64,000 nt of DNA from Dipteris shenzhenensis (GCA_047967505.1 CM106540.1), one strand, 5' to 3'. Positions 21,826 to 33,210 are shown, numbered from the stretch's first letter. The notes: generated by a model not told the origin, from the letters alone. Translations and numbers: made by a program.

Positions 21826-23210
21826 AGTTGCAAGCCAATGCAATCATGAAAAGAAAAATAGGAAAAGAGAGGAAGCACTTTCTTACCTGGAACTGATGTG
21901 TCTTGGTACCAGATAATCTCGCTTGGAAGAGGAGGTGTTTTGTGTATTGGCCCTATAAAAAAGAGGAAACATACCATTTTTCAGACAACTAATTAGACAA
22001 AGAAAAGGAGAGGAAAGGAGGAGAGAAACTTTAGAAAAAGGAAGGAAAAGTGAAAGTAGAGGAATACCAGAAAAAGAAGAGGTGAGCCTTGTTTCTTTCA
22101 CCAAATCTCGTTTTTGGTCCTTCAACGCTAAAAATCAAGCATGAAAATGAGCACATGGGCTTAGCAATGCAAGGAGAAACATGCTTCAACACTCACAAAA
22201 TGAAATCTTGCCCAAAAAAAAAACTACATTGTTTAAATAGACACACCTTCTTGGAAAAGGTCCTTTCACATCAGCAGAGAGGGAGAAGGGTGGAGAGGGA
22301 GCCCAAGTGTTGGGAGTAGCCTGATGTTGCGATTGGAGGCTTTCCGATGATTTTATTAGGTCACCACCATGGTTCTCGCAATGCAATGTCAAAGGACGAG
22401 ATGAATTTTTGCTTGGAGGAATGTTGCACTGCTCTTGATTGGCGATGAAATTCATACCAGACGGATTCATCACAACTTGCAAGCAATGTGTGGAATAGTC
22501 CTCGAAACAAACATCATCCAGGATGGGATCCTCGAGGACTAGAGAGCCGACATCTCTAACGAAATAATCACCCTAGTTAAAACTAAAGGAGGCAAGGCGA
22601 GGGATGGGTCGGAATGCGTAGGCATGGAGATCTTCTTCAGAGTAGAAGTGTTGAGGAAAGAGATTTTGAAATCAGATAAGAACAAGAGAGCACATGATGT
22701 GCTATTTTGATGTTTGTAGCTTTTATGGAGCATTGGAGGAGCAAAATTAGTATACACTAGTGTATCCAGGCATGGGTATAGGATGAGTGTCCCAATCGAT
22801 GCATGGGTATAGGATGAGTGTACAAAATCGATTGGGAGGACACTTTTTTTCAAAAGCATTCATAAAGCGTTGCCTTGCAAGGCAGTGCTAGCAATCATAA
22901 GAAAAGAAGTAATCAATAAGAACAATCACAAGAAAAAAAGTAATCAATAAGAACAATGGCAAGAAAAGAAGTAATCTCAAGACTTCTCAATCACAAGAAA
23001 AGAAGTAATCTCAAGATTTCAAATGTACTCCCCATGAGATGATGGGAGGTGGGCATTTAAGGATGGCCAAGAAAAGAAGTAATGTCATGAAAAGAAATAA
23101 TCAGATAAGAACAATCACAAGAAAAGTACTTCAAGATTTCTAATGTACTAGCCATGGAGATGATGGGAGGTGGACATTTAAAGATGGGCACTTAATTCTT
23201 TGCATGCAAA
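21826..23210. repeat. Non-coding stretch with local duplications
   Basis: No gene recognised. Contains a 31-bp duplication (CATGGGTATAGGATGAGTGT at 22,771 and 22,802), a run of ATCACAAGAAAAGAAGTAAT copies from 22,880, and a larger duplicate pair sharing TCTAATGTACTAGCCATG-like and GATGATGGGAGGTGG words (about 22,980-23,075 and 23,110-23,195). Confidence 0.6.
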
Positions 23211-25780
23211 CAATCATCCAACAACCCATATAGTAATCCTTGATTCCCCAAACAATCTTACATTAGAGGATTTTAAAAGGATTGGTCTTCTCTTAGCTTG
23301 CTTTTGAGCATCCGCATTAGGGCCTTTATTCCGTCCTAGTCTCACTTGAGAAAACTGATGTGATCTTGTCAGAATAAAACCCAAGAAAGACTTAATCCCA
23401 CAACCATCTCCAAAATATAACGTCCACATTTCATGCCATCCTAGTTACATTTTTCCATGACTCTCCACCCTTTTGCACAATTTCAATAGTATGAACTTAA
23501 GCTTTTTTAAAGAAAAAAAATGTATACACTCCCTTGAATTTTGATCAACCATGGGAATATATTATATTCTTTTACAAAATACTATGTCTCTAAAACCTTT
23601 GGTATTTTTGCTCTTACATCCTTTGTTGGTGTTGCATCAACAACCCATGATTTCACCCACCTTAAATCTCTGGGGGTTCACTATATGTAAATCCTATGTA
23701 TCACGTGCGTTCAAGGCCTAATTTAAAAGTCCCTTATCTGTGAGTTTTTCATGAATAAAATGTACCCTTTTTCTATTCAATCTGTGAATATGCCCTTTAT
23801 ATGGTACCCTTCTGTATATAAATAATATGCAAATTATAGACATCTATTTTATTATTACTTTTTGCTGACCTACTATGTGCTCTACTGCCTCATAGGATAT
23901 CTTTCTTGCTCCATACATTGTACAAACATTGATGATACATTGAAAGGTTGATTCCTCACAAAACATAATGCAATTATAATCTCTATATCTTGTGATGGCA
24001 GTTGTCACATCGCAGGGGCTAGGCCGCACATTGTTTTCTATGACCTTCAAGCATCAATGGAATCAACGGGCCCATGGTTTGCTACAAATTTAGCTATAGG
24101 TCTCCTATGCTTTATTGCTAGTGGCTTGCCACACTTGTTCCACTCGTCCCTTGTCTTTGTGAGAATTTCAAAAGAGTGAATTCTTTCTTCATCATATATG
24201 GCAACAAATTCAACCTTTTTGATTCAATACTATACTTGGAGTCATGTTTGATATAGGCATATATATAGACCATGACCCATGAAGATCATCAGCTACTACT
24301 ATCAAATTTTGTTTTTGCACTTTGTCAATGGCAATCCTATCCAAGTTTCACAAAAATGTTTCCTATCAATATGCTTGGCCCCGGGCATCTATCCAAGAAC
24401 ATATTTTTGGAAAGCATATATCTCTTTGCCATGACAACCGAGCCAATTTGCTTTGGTACAATGCAGCTTCACAAACTACATCACTCTTTTTAATAGCTTC
24501 AAAGGCTTGGAAAAAGTCTCTGCACTTTTAAAATGTGACATTAGGAAATAGATGATCATCATCTTGAGATCTCTTCAACATCATAGGACATAGAATGATG
24601 TTGCTTAAAAATGGCATTTTGGTTTTTCTTCTATTGTCATAGAGTTTGCATGCAAAAGACTCATCCAAATTTTACTAATTGGTGAAAAAGGAAGATCCAT
24701 CAACCTACGTTGTGGCCACAGTAAATTAAGACGATCCCTAAGTGTACCCCTCATCTTCAGAAGGATGTAAGTTTAGCAAAATTATGGAAATATCAAATAG
24801 TAGAGAAATTGCAAGTGCATCTTATTTAGCTGCTTCATTTATGTTCTCTTCACTATCCAACTCCTTACGTACTTCTAAATGAGCTGCAGTCAAACAGTTT
24901 GCACTTGGGGCTAGACTTGTTTTGGCTCTTTTTCTTGGAATAACCATGGAGTTCAAACCTACCTCAAGATGACTCCTTCAGTTCCTATATTCACATCCCA
25001 AGATGGTGTGGGTGGCACACTTGTTAGAGCTTGTATTTGAAGTCGTAGAACCTAAGATCAAGATGCTGTGAGTGGCATACTTGTTGGATTTTGTGTGTTT
25101 GAAGGGGTACAACCTGAGACGCTATAGGTACAACATTCATCTAAATGCTTGAAAATGCATCCCATATATTCTTTAAAGATCCTACATCATCAAGTACTTG
25201 TGGTAATCCTTCATTGAATAGGATAGCCTTGGGGGATATTTTTTTGCAAGCTTTGCATGCGAGCTTTTTCATTTTTTTGCGAGCTTTATTTAATTTGTGA
25301 ATGGAAAAGACATAAAAAGGAACACTGAAAACATACACCTTTGTGAGCTTAAGGGTTCTCTTGCTATCTTTATTTGAGCCTCAAAGTAAGAATTTTGTGT
25401 AGTGAAAAAAAAGAAATGAAATTGGGGGGCCCAGAAAGCTTCTTCTACCTGAATTTCATTTGAAACAAATTTCTATAGCTCACTGAATTTTTTCTATCCA
25501 TATGATTGATCCATTTTGTACACAAAATGATCAAGGAACAACTGCTGGCATAGCCCTTGGCCAAGCTCTAAGGATCCTTTTTATGTGTCTTTGTTTATGA
25601 CAATCTTCCCCTTCATGTAAAGCTAATAAGGATGCCCTTTTAGTATAATTAATTATGCTCTTATTGAAATTATTGATTATTAATTACTACTAAGTATATA
25701 TGTTCAAACTATTGATATACAATGATAAGTTTAGACTCTTATCAAACAAAGAATTTTCAACAAAAACTTCTTAAATATTT
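23211..25780. other. No supported gene; possible decayed coding remnants on minus strand
   Basis: Several minus-strand phrases look coding (AIYDEERIHSFEILTKTRDE near 24,180; DVVCEAALYQSKLARLSWQR near 24,450; MRGTLRDRLNLLWPQRRL near 24,730) but they are split by stops and I cannot place them in a family. Probably an old, unidentified transposon. Confidence 0.35.
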
Positions 25781-25790
25781 AGAATTTCGA

Positions 25791-26069
25791 CACTACTACA
25801 TAAGAAATGGCTTTGTTCATATCACACCGATCATTTTGACTACAAACATGACCATGTTTGGAGTCATATTGACCAAGTAATGGCCAAAATAAGACGCTGT
25901 CCAAGCTCCTCAAGCACGGCCAGGGGTGCAGCCCGTCAAGTGCTTGGGGGGCTTGGACAACCAATCTTATTTTGGCCATAACTTGGTTAATATTGACTAC
26001 AAACATGGTCATGTTTGTAGTCAAAACAATCGGAGTAATATGAACAAAGCCATTTCTTGTGTTAGAGTG
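25791..26069. mobile_element. CACTA-like foldback element (MITE), about 280 bp
   Basis: Left end CACTACTACATAAGAAATGG. The right end read on the minus strand is CACTCTAACACAAGAAATGG. The arms continue with GCTTTGTTCATAT and TTTTGACTACAAACATGACC for roughly 120 bp with good complementarity, so the whole element can fold on itself around a GC-rich centre near 25,915. Flanking triplets (CGA, TCA) do not form a perfect target duplication. No coding capacity; it would depend on a CACTA transposase. Confidence 0.75.
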
Positions 26070-26074
26070 TCAAA

Positions 26075-26880
26075 ATTATATATAATTAAACAATTTTAGT
26101 TTAAATATTCTATTGAGCACTTACAATGGGAATTTTTTAACTAGAACTAGGATGCCTTATTGGCATAAAGGTTAGCTTCTTGTCCATAGAGACCTCAAAG
26201 AGTATCTTCATAATTGTCTTGTGAAAAGGTTTAGAGAGCCCAACGAGCTAGGTGGGACTAGGACATCTTGTTGGCATAAAGGCTTACATCAGTCTTAAGA
26301 GACCCAAATAGTATCTTCATGATTTTCTTGTGACATGGTTTGAGGATTACATATATTGTCATCAACACTTTGCTAGTTTAATGCAAATTGCCACTAGGAC
26401 AACATGTGATACTCATAGTACAACCCGATCTTATGAAGCTAGACCATGTTTTGTGGAATCTGATAATCTAAATGATATTTGAAATCTTGAAACTGAGTAA
26501 AAGTATCTATTGCCAACCTTTTTGTGGAGAGCATTCAATGGATTCCACCACATTATCTTCTTCACTATGGACCTGGTCACTGTGACTTCATAGCTCCTTC
26601 TTGATAGAAGATTAACCTTTTGCTTCCCCATCACCACTGCCAATGCTTCGGTTTCATGTACCAAATAAGGGCTTGATGCCATGCTTCTTGTGACACTTCA
26701 CAGAATAGTTCATTGATAGCAAGAAGTCGAATAGCACCTACATTCAAACGAGAATAGTCGAAGCTAAAGAAATGCATAGAGAGATCAGAAAATACGACAT
26801 GCAATGTTTGAAAAGTGATGGGGCTCCTGGGTCATACACACTAAAGTTATTGATTTGAACTGTCCTCACATGTGACTTAT
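26075..26880. repeat. Non-coding, with a 111-bp tandem duplication
   Basis: A diverged pair starts ACTAGGATGCCTTATTGGCA at 26,146 and ACTAGGACATCTTGTTGGCA at 26,257, both ending near TATCTTCATRATT and CTTGTGA. No gene is seen in the rest. Confidence 0.6.
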
Positions 26881-27890
26881 CAATCAAAGAACTTTAGCTA
26901 AACCTTAGGAAAAATCCATCATTGGTTTATCAATTATGTCTCCATGTAAATCTAAAATTTGAAAAGTCCCTTCTCCCACAATTGGCATTCTAGAATGGCC
27001 AGTCATATTGAAACTTCAACTTTTTGGGACATTTGCCTAATTTGGAATAAACATTTTTAATTTGATATTCCGATTTACCTTCCTCGTTTCTTGGACAATT
27101 TGGGTTGTGTATCTACTCACCAAGTGATATTCTTCCACTTGTAATAATAGGCTCCATCGAAATTCGAATGATTCCTCCAAATTGAGTTTTTCTATAGAAA
27201 TTCAAAGACTGGATAGTATACATTCCATCAAAACTACAGCCTCTAGGAGATATACCAACCTAAATGGCATCATCTCCATTCTTACTTTGAAAGCCATTCT
27301 AAACGTTCAAAGTGCTGAATCCAACTTGACATCCCAATTTTTCCATTTTTCGACACTGTCACATTTAGAATCCACTTGATGAGCCTATTACTACTCTCCA
27401 CCTAACCATTTTCTTGCGTGTGATATGTTGTGGATTTCTTGTGTGCAATTGTGTGCTCATTGGTGAGTTTTCAAATACAATGTTAAAAAAATGACCTCCC
27501 TGTGCAAAGCCAACACAATCAGACAACCAACGCAAGTCATAATATTCAGCTACACAAATTTAGGTATGGTATCCATGGAATTATCCTTATGTGCTTCGGT
27601 TTCAGCGCACTTCATGCAATAATCCCTACCCACCAAATATATTTATGATGTGTGTACTTGGTTGTCTGTTTGAACCTTGTTTGAACGGGTTGAAAAAATC
27701 AATCCCCACTTCTAGAATGGTTTCAGTGAGAGTACTAGAGTCTGAGGCATGCAGTTGGAATTTATTGGATGTCCATCTTGCTAGCAGTATTGGCACTTCT
27801 TGAAAAATTCATGAGCATCCTTGATTGTAGTAGGCCATCATAATCCAGCTTGGAAAATCTTCCTAGATCATGCCTTAATGTCTCCATTTT
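26881..27890 (-). pseudogene. Decayed Ty3/gypsy integrase
   Basis: Minus strand. Near 27,700 a KWGIDFFNPFKQ phrase corresponds to the KWGIDFVGP core start (first catalytic Asp). Near 27,270 MMPFRLVYLLEAVVLMECIL matches the TPFRLVYGLEAVVPME signature at the integrase C-terminal side. EEYHLVSRYTTQIVQETRK continues the post-core region. Stops and small frameshifts occur throughout, and the second Asp and the Glu cannot be placed with confidence. No LTRs were found nearby. Confidence 0.7.
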
Positions 27891-27904
27891 AACTTTCGAT
27901 TTAT

Positions 27905-28610
27905 GAAGTGAAAAGATAGTTGAGATCTACTCAATTTAAAAGCGATTCCTTATAACACAGGGGTAGTGAGTTGGTAATCCGCATGAGTCCATGTGGCATG
28001 TAATAGCAATGAAATAGTACTCATCCTAAAGATATGAGGCCTGGTTTTTTTGTTTCTATTTTTGGAGACTTCTATTATTTTGCAATTTTTATTTAAATAC
28101 ATTTATAAAAATGAATTTGGAGGGCACACCAATCCAAAATTAATGAAATAGGTGCTAAGTGTTAGGAGAGTGAATTTTGTATGATGGTAACACTATTGCA
28201 GTTCAAAGCAAGAAGTTAGTGGAGTTTTGGAAATAGTTAGCAAGTGTGAAATTTTGTATGATGGTAATGTTATTGCACTTTAAAGCAAGAACTTAGTGGA
28301 GTTCTAACTTTAGCTTATGTAGTGAAGTAGGGTGATATGATGCATACTTACAAGATAAACTGTCATTATTCATATGATACCAAGTCTGAGATAGTCCTAA
28401 TCATGAGGATGTCAAGTGACTATAAAAGTTGAAGTATCATGCCTTCATTTTGCCTTTCATTTTATAAATTGAAATGATAGTTGAGATCTACTCTACTTAA
28501 AATGATTCCTTGTAACACAAGGGTAGTGCATTGGTGATCTGCATTAGTCCCCATGTGTGGCATGTCATAGAAGTGACATAGTACTCATTCTAAAGAGAAG
28601 TGGCCCCGTT
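27905..28610. repeat. Pair of ~140-bp direct repeats with an internal 77-bp duplication
   Basis: The block beginning GATAGTTGAGATCTACTC occurs at about 27,912 and 28,465 and extends through TAGTACTCATYCTAAAGA. Between them ATTTTGTATGATGGTAA is tandemly repeated at 28,174 and 28,251. No coding content. This may be an LTR-like or old insertion structure, but ends were not definable. Confidence 0.65.
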
Positions 28611-30370
28611 ATTGAGATAGACACGGCTACTAGTCTTATAAAGGCATAATCCCCTAGGTGGTAGACATGTTTAAGGGATCCCTACTACCCATTCAAGTAT
28701 GAATGGCTAACACTACCACATAAAGAGTGTTTAGAGAGACATTGTTCCACTTTACCTAGTGTGACATAAAAATAGTCATTGCCATTGGACGTCAACATTA
28801 AAGAGAGTCTACTTGCAATAATAAATTACCTATACTATTAAAACGTATTCTTATTATCGTTCAATGGCATGGATACTTGGTGGATAGTAAGATGATTTTT
28901 GAAGCATGTAACCAAAAGAAGTTGATCGATAAAAGGTTGTGAAGTCTCTCATCCCAAGAAATTTTAGACAATTGAAATGTAAAAGATTTGGCTAGGATGA
29001 GTAAAGAAGTTACTCTTTCTAGCCAAGTTTCATATTTTTTATGTTGGGAAACAAGTATAAAGAAGAAAATAGGAATTGACATTTCATGATCACATCTTTT
29101 TCATACGTTTTGATATAGTAATTCCAATGCCTTGATGTACCACACTTCTTCCATGACAAATGTTGAAAGTTACAATGGGGTGTGATAAGTCAAAGTTAGC
29201 TTTTAAGTCGAGGGTGAGGGAATGGGTGGAGGGGGGGTGGCAATTAAAGTTCTGATGTAGGGAAAGTTGATTGGAGGCTAGAAATCTGTGATGGCAAAGC
29301 CATGGAAAATGATCAGGGATATTCAAATGGACTCTCCCACCACGAAGAGTCAGAAGGCTGAGAGCGTAAAGGTGACACTTGATTGAGAGCTTGCTGGAGG
29401 GGAGGAGCTCGAATCCAGCAGGATGAATATGACGATGAGGATGATTGAGGAGCTCCAATTGGGCAGGATGAGTAGGATGATGAGGATGTGGGCGAGGGGA
29501 TGATCCACGAGCAAAGTAGGCCCTGACGAGACTATGGATGAGTGCGGATGTGGGGGTGGTGATCGACGATGAGTAGAGTAGAGCAGGGGCAGAGAGATGC
29601 ACTGGCGGGGTGGAGGATGCACTGCGAGGTGGAGGGCGGCGAGGTGGACGGGAAGGTAGGATTAGCTTAAGGGGTTCTAATTAAATTTAGATTAATCTAC
29701 ATCAGGGGGTTTAACTTAAGTTAATATGAGTTTTTTCAATGAATCGCTCAAATTTTTTAACTTTTGCAAATTCCGAATGCCAAGACAACTGTGGAAGAAA
29801 ATTACGAACCCAATGCAAAAAGTTTGATGAAAGCTGATCCTCAAGCCCAAAGTTATATTGAATAGGAGCACAACCTTGTGAGTTAGAAAGGTGGCTTGTT
29901 TGTTTCATCAATCAAAGCCTTACCAAGTCAAAGCTGAATGACTCGGGAAAAGTTCATCCTTATGTTCATGGAACAAAAGGTAACCGTGGAAACAGATCAT
30001 GGACCCTTCATCTTAAGCAATCTTGGCCACTTCCTCTACATTAGTTGACACTTTGGATTTCGTTGGGTGCATGGTGAAAGCCTTTGCTGACGATTCAACT
30101 GTCTGCTTTCTACGTGATGTCTAGCAAGTGACCCCTTCGGCCCTACTGAGCTTTTGGCTGTGGACTCTAGAGATTACTCACGTGCAAGTATCCGACGAAG
30201 GGACGTCTCTCCAAGATGCCCTTTGTGTCGTGTGGCGATTGAATCACCTGTTTTGGGCTTGCAATTCATTGGTTGTCCAAGCTAACGCTACTTGGTGATG
30301 AAGGTTGTCTGAGAGATAAGTTCATGTAGCTTTTGGAGCCCAAAAAAAAACAAAAAGCTGTTGGGACCAA
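28611..30370. other. No supported gene
   Basis: Mostly AT-rich with a GC-richer patch at 29,390-29,660. A 170-codon minus-strand ORF there is His/Pro/Ser-rich without motifs and is not accepted as a gene. Confidence 0.4.
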
Positions 30371-30378
30371 TATAAAAG
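30371..30378 (+). promoter_or_regulatory. Candidate TATA box
   Basis: TATAAAAG about 75 bp before ATG 30,445 and preceding the F-box remnant. Position and sequence fit a plant core promoter; no further element was identified. Confidence 0.4.
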
Positions 30379-30444
30379 GTGATCGATGAGACCTTGATTC
30401 AAACTTTGCAGCAGCAGCAGCAGCAGGAGCTAGAGCCTGGAGCG

Positions 30445-30615
30445 ATGGTGGTGAGGCCGAGGTTCCAGCTTTGCTACGATTGTCAGGAACACTTCCTGGA
30501 CGAGTACCATCAGAAAGACTTGAGGTTGGTGCTTGAAGCGGCCAAGCGGATCGATGTCTGCCCTCACGACTTCATGCGATACTACTATGGAGCACACCAG
30601 CGGGTGCTGCGATGA
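30445..30615 (+). CDS. Short ORF (56 aa) upstream of F-box remnant, unidentified
   Basis: ATG 30,445 to TGA 30,613. It contains FQLCYDCQEHFLDEYHQKDL and KRIDVCPHDFMRYYYGAHQR, with two Cys and charged helices, no signal peptide and no known domain to me. Upstream is a (CAG)6 run (30,409-30,426) in the same frame but before this ATG. It ends about 100 bp before the F-box methionine and could be a broken N-terminal part of the same gene, an upstream ORF, or a separate remnant. A GTAGGAG donor-like site follows the stop. Confidence 0.35.
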   Translation: MVVRPRFQLCYDCQEHFLDEYHQKDLRLVLEAAKRIDVCPHDFMRYYYGAHQRVLR

Positions 30616-30711
30616 AGGTAGGAGATGAAGGCGGCACCAGCACCAGCATAGAGAAAGCTGAAAAGGAAGAACCCCAATGCGACGGCACCAGCAGCACAGG
30701 AACAGAGAAAG

Positions 30712-31627
30712 GTGAAAAGGAAGACGCCCAACGAGATGGAGGAGGAGGACAACGACATCTGGCTTCTGCCGGAGGTCCTGCCTCAGGTGCTCTCTCGCCT
30801 CCCCCTGGCGGCCGCATACCAGCGTCTGCAGACCCCGCCACAGGAACCTACACCCTCTTCTTCCTCGTCTCTCATCCCGTCGGCGAAGACCCTTCTATGT
30901 GCCCCTCGTCTACGACTCTGCCACTTCTTCCTGGCATGAGAGGGATCCCATCTTCTTTTTTTTTTCGTGAGAAGAGAGGGATCCCATCTTCATCACCGCC
31001 CAGTATGTTAACGTGGAGGCCACTATCTGTAATGGGGTGCTGGTTGCGTTTGCCCTGCATGATTGTGGCCTCTTGGTCCTCCAATACAACACCAGCGACC
31101 ATGTCTGGACAGTGTCAATGCCTCAGGTTCCTGAATTCAAGCCCTGTTCACAATTTGGTGATCCTGGCTGCCCACGCCTGCCCGCGATTGTCAGCTGCCA
31201 AGGTCGGGTCTTCTTGATTGCCAAGGCATATACCAGGAGCACGTTCCATGGGGGGCGCAGGCTTAAGAAGGAATGCCAGTGGGGGAGGCTCCCTGTAGTG
31301 ATGCAGGAGGCCATTTGTATATGGGAACTTCTCAATGAGGATCGTATGAAACTGGAATTTGTGGCAGATGCCCCTCTTGAGCTGCTGGAGGATACGGTGC
31401 TTGCCTCCCTGGGTAATGATTACATCATCTCAAGTGATCCTGATGGCCATGAGATTTGGATGATGTTGGAAGGAAGCCTTAGCATGCTGGTGTATGCTCC
31501 AGGCTCTCAAAAGTGGAGTCTCCAGCAGCTTACATGCCCTGGGCCACATCAAGGGAGAATAAACAGTTGTTTCATAGACATATTTTTGTGTGTGATTTTC
31601 AGCCTTGGACACTTCTCTTTCTCATAG
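30712..31627 (+). pseudogene. F-box protein gene remnant, frameshifted
   Basis: Substrate-adaptor type protein of SCF ubiquitin ligases. ATG 30,712: KRKTPNEMEEEDNDIW, then an F-box start, LLPEVLPQVLSRLPLAAAY, and then a deletion of the F-box C-terminal half. The frame changes to read TYTLFFLVSHPVGEDP and again to the frame of VPLVYDSATSSWHERD. A 36-bp direct duplication of GAGAGGGATCCCATCTTC (30,938 and 30,974) brings in an in-frame TGA at 30,968. Afterwards a 200-residue C-terminal domain is intact (VEATICNGVLVAFALHDCGL, WTVSMPQVPEFKPC, ICIWELLNEDRMKLEFVADA), resembling the beta-propeller-like region of plant F-box/kelch proteins, and stops at 31,625. No intron is evident. Confidence 0.7.
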
Positions 31628-31920
31628 GTCTTTTACATGCAGGTCTTCGCAATAATAATTTTGAGAGTAAATTCCCTTTGTTTGACTCGTGAATACCACC
31701 ACATCTGTACACAATTCATATCTTAGGATTGTTGGAGGTGGTGGCCTTCACTATTCGAGCATGGTTAATTGAAGAATTGAAGAGGGGGGCTTGCATGCAT
31801 TGACACGTGTGCTTGCAGGCCTTGTATGTATGGCCTAACTTGAAAGCTTGCTTGTATCTTTGGTTGACCCTTTTGGGGTGCAAGGAGAGGTGTGGCTATG
31901 GCGTGGGGTTATGACACATG

Positions 31921-32598
31921 GCACATTAGGAAAAAAGGGAGCTCATTTTGGGGCCCTGTAAGAAATTCACTATTTTCTCTTTTCTCTCTCTACAAAAGCA
32001 AGAGAATATGGATACTTGCGTGAGAAATGTCAGTGTGAAAAGGAATAAATATATTCTTTCACATGCTTTACATTCAATGTTCATATAAGAGCAACACTTT
32101 TCTGTGCAGAATTTGGTGATTCTGACACCGCAGACGCATCCGGAACGGGCCCAAAACCCCAAGAACGGCACTGGAAACGTTGGAATCGGACATTCGGAGG
32201 CCCGAAATGGCCAAAAAAGGCCGAAAAGTGGGATTTGCAGCAAAATGCGATCTGGCACCTTTTGAAATTTTCGGCCTTTTTTGGCCATTTCCGGGTCTCC
32301 GAATGTCCGATTCCAACGTTTCCAGTGCCGTTCTTGGGGTTTTGGGCCGTTCCGGAGGCGTCTGCGGTGTCAGAATCACCAAATTCTGCACAGAAAATAA
32401 ATTTTTTAAAGATTCAAATCAGATCACCTCATTAATGTGACATGCTTCTACGAACATATAGTACTATTTCTTTTTCTTATTTTCATCTTCTTTTGTTGAA
32501 TTTTCAACGTTACGTTGGCTCACTCCTAATTGGTTGAGAGCCTATTTTCTCTCTCTTCTAAAAGGCCCCAAAATGAGCTCCCTTTTTTCCTAATGTGC
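31921..32598. mobile_element. Nested inverted-repeat element inside the TRIM LTR
   Basis: A perfect 35-bp inverted pair bounds the insertion: GCACATTAGGAAAAAAGGGA... at 31,921-31,955 and its complement at 32,564-32,598. Partial pairing continues inward. The element-free right LTR gives the empty site, so the insert is about 672 bp (31,924-32,595). No clear target duplication and no ORF of note. A non-autonomous DNA transposon is the simplest reading. Confidence 0.8.
32098..32397. repeat. 300-bp near-perfect foldback in centre of nested element
   Basis: Arms of about 130 bp at over 95% identity, starting TTTTCTGTGCAGAATTTGGT on both strands and meeting near 32,230-32,260. Parallel ORFs read from both arms are mirror artefacts. 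It could be a separate MITE nested within the insertion, or part of its structure. Confidence 0.85.
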
Positions 32599-32614
32599 TC
32601 TACGCGTACCAACA

Positions 32615-32627
32615 TGGTATTAGAGCA
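32615..32627 (+). other. Primer binding site, initiator tRNA-Met type
   Basis: TGGTATTAGAGCA directly after the left LTR; the plant consensus is TGGTATCAGAGC. Confidence 0.7.
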
Positions 32628-32947
32628 TGTCCATTGCCTGCGTGACTATTCTGGTAGCTTTTGTGCACATGGCATGTGGCGATGCAACTGGTGCTGGGCG
32701 CTATGGAGTTTATCTTGATCCATAGCAGCAATTAAGTGCAACACTTGATAGCGGTGGCTCCTCTCAATTTGTTCCATGCGTGTGCCTCTCATGGACTTTG
32801 GCTACATGCTACCCGTGTAGGGTGATCTTTGTTGGCTAGGCGGACTTTGATTTGTCCCATGTGCCTTGTTTGGTGGGCCCCTCCTTACTTGGGCTGGGGG
32901 TTGCCTTTGGTTTGGTCAGTTGTACCTCGGCGTTTGTCCGCAAGGTG

Positions 32948-33210
32948 TGTTGGAGGTGGTGGCCCTCACCCCTCGAGCATGTTTAAGTGAAGAATTGAAG
33001 AGGGGGGCTTGGGCGCATTGGCATGTGTGCTTGGAGAGAAATTATCCCATAAATCAATGTATAAATGTGGAGGCCTTGTATGTATGGCTTAACTTGAAAG
33101 CCTCCTTGTATCCATGGTCGACCCCTTTGGGGTACAAGGAGAGGCATGGCTATGGGGCGGAATGTACCAGTGCAGCTTATGACACGTGGCATGCTCTACG
33201 TGTGCCAACA
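32948..33210. repeat. Right LTR of the TRIM
   Basis: 263 bp, TGTTGG...CCAACA. No strong polypurine tract precedes it (CCGCAAGG). Confidence 0.78.

Larger units (their letters stand above)
31730..32614. repeat. Left LTR of the TRIM, containing a nested insertion
   Basis: Aligns with 32,948-33,210 through GAAGAATTGAAGAGGGGGGC, GGCCTTGTATGTATGG and AAGGAGAGGYRTGGCTATGG. The insertion lies between GACACATGGCA and TGCTCTACG, which are contiguous in the right LTR. It also lacks about 38 bp present in the right LTR. Confidence 0.8.
31730..33210. mobile_element. TRIM-type miniature LTR retrotransposon
   Basis: Two direct repeats start TGTTGGAGGTGGTGGCC (31,730 and 32,948) and end CCAACA (32,614 and 33,210). 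The first is directly followed by TGGTATTAGAGCA, a primer site close to the complement of initiator tRNA-Met. Flanks AGGAT (31,725-31,729) and AAGAT (33,211-33,215) look like a 5-bp target duplication with one change. The internal part is only 333 bp and has no gag or pol, so the element is non-autonomous. The left LTR is enlarged by a nested insertion; without it both LTRs are roughly 210-260 bp. Confidence 0.8.

Noticed and set aside
20875-21843. Long Ser/Phe/Leu-rich ORF of 322 codons on the minus strand
   Set aside because: It reads through the polypurine repeat; composition alone gives an open frame on both strands and there is no domain.
29090-29602. 170-codon His/Pro-rich minus-strand ORF
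   Set aside because: Biased composition from a GC-rich patch, no motif, overlapping ORF in another frame of similar quality.
32180-32440. Overlapping ORFs with matching peptides on both strands
   Set aside because: Mirror translation of the 300-bp inverted repeat.
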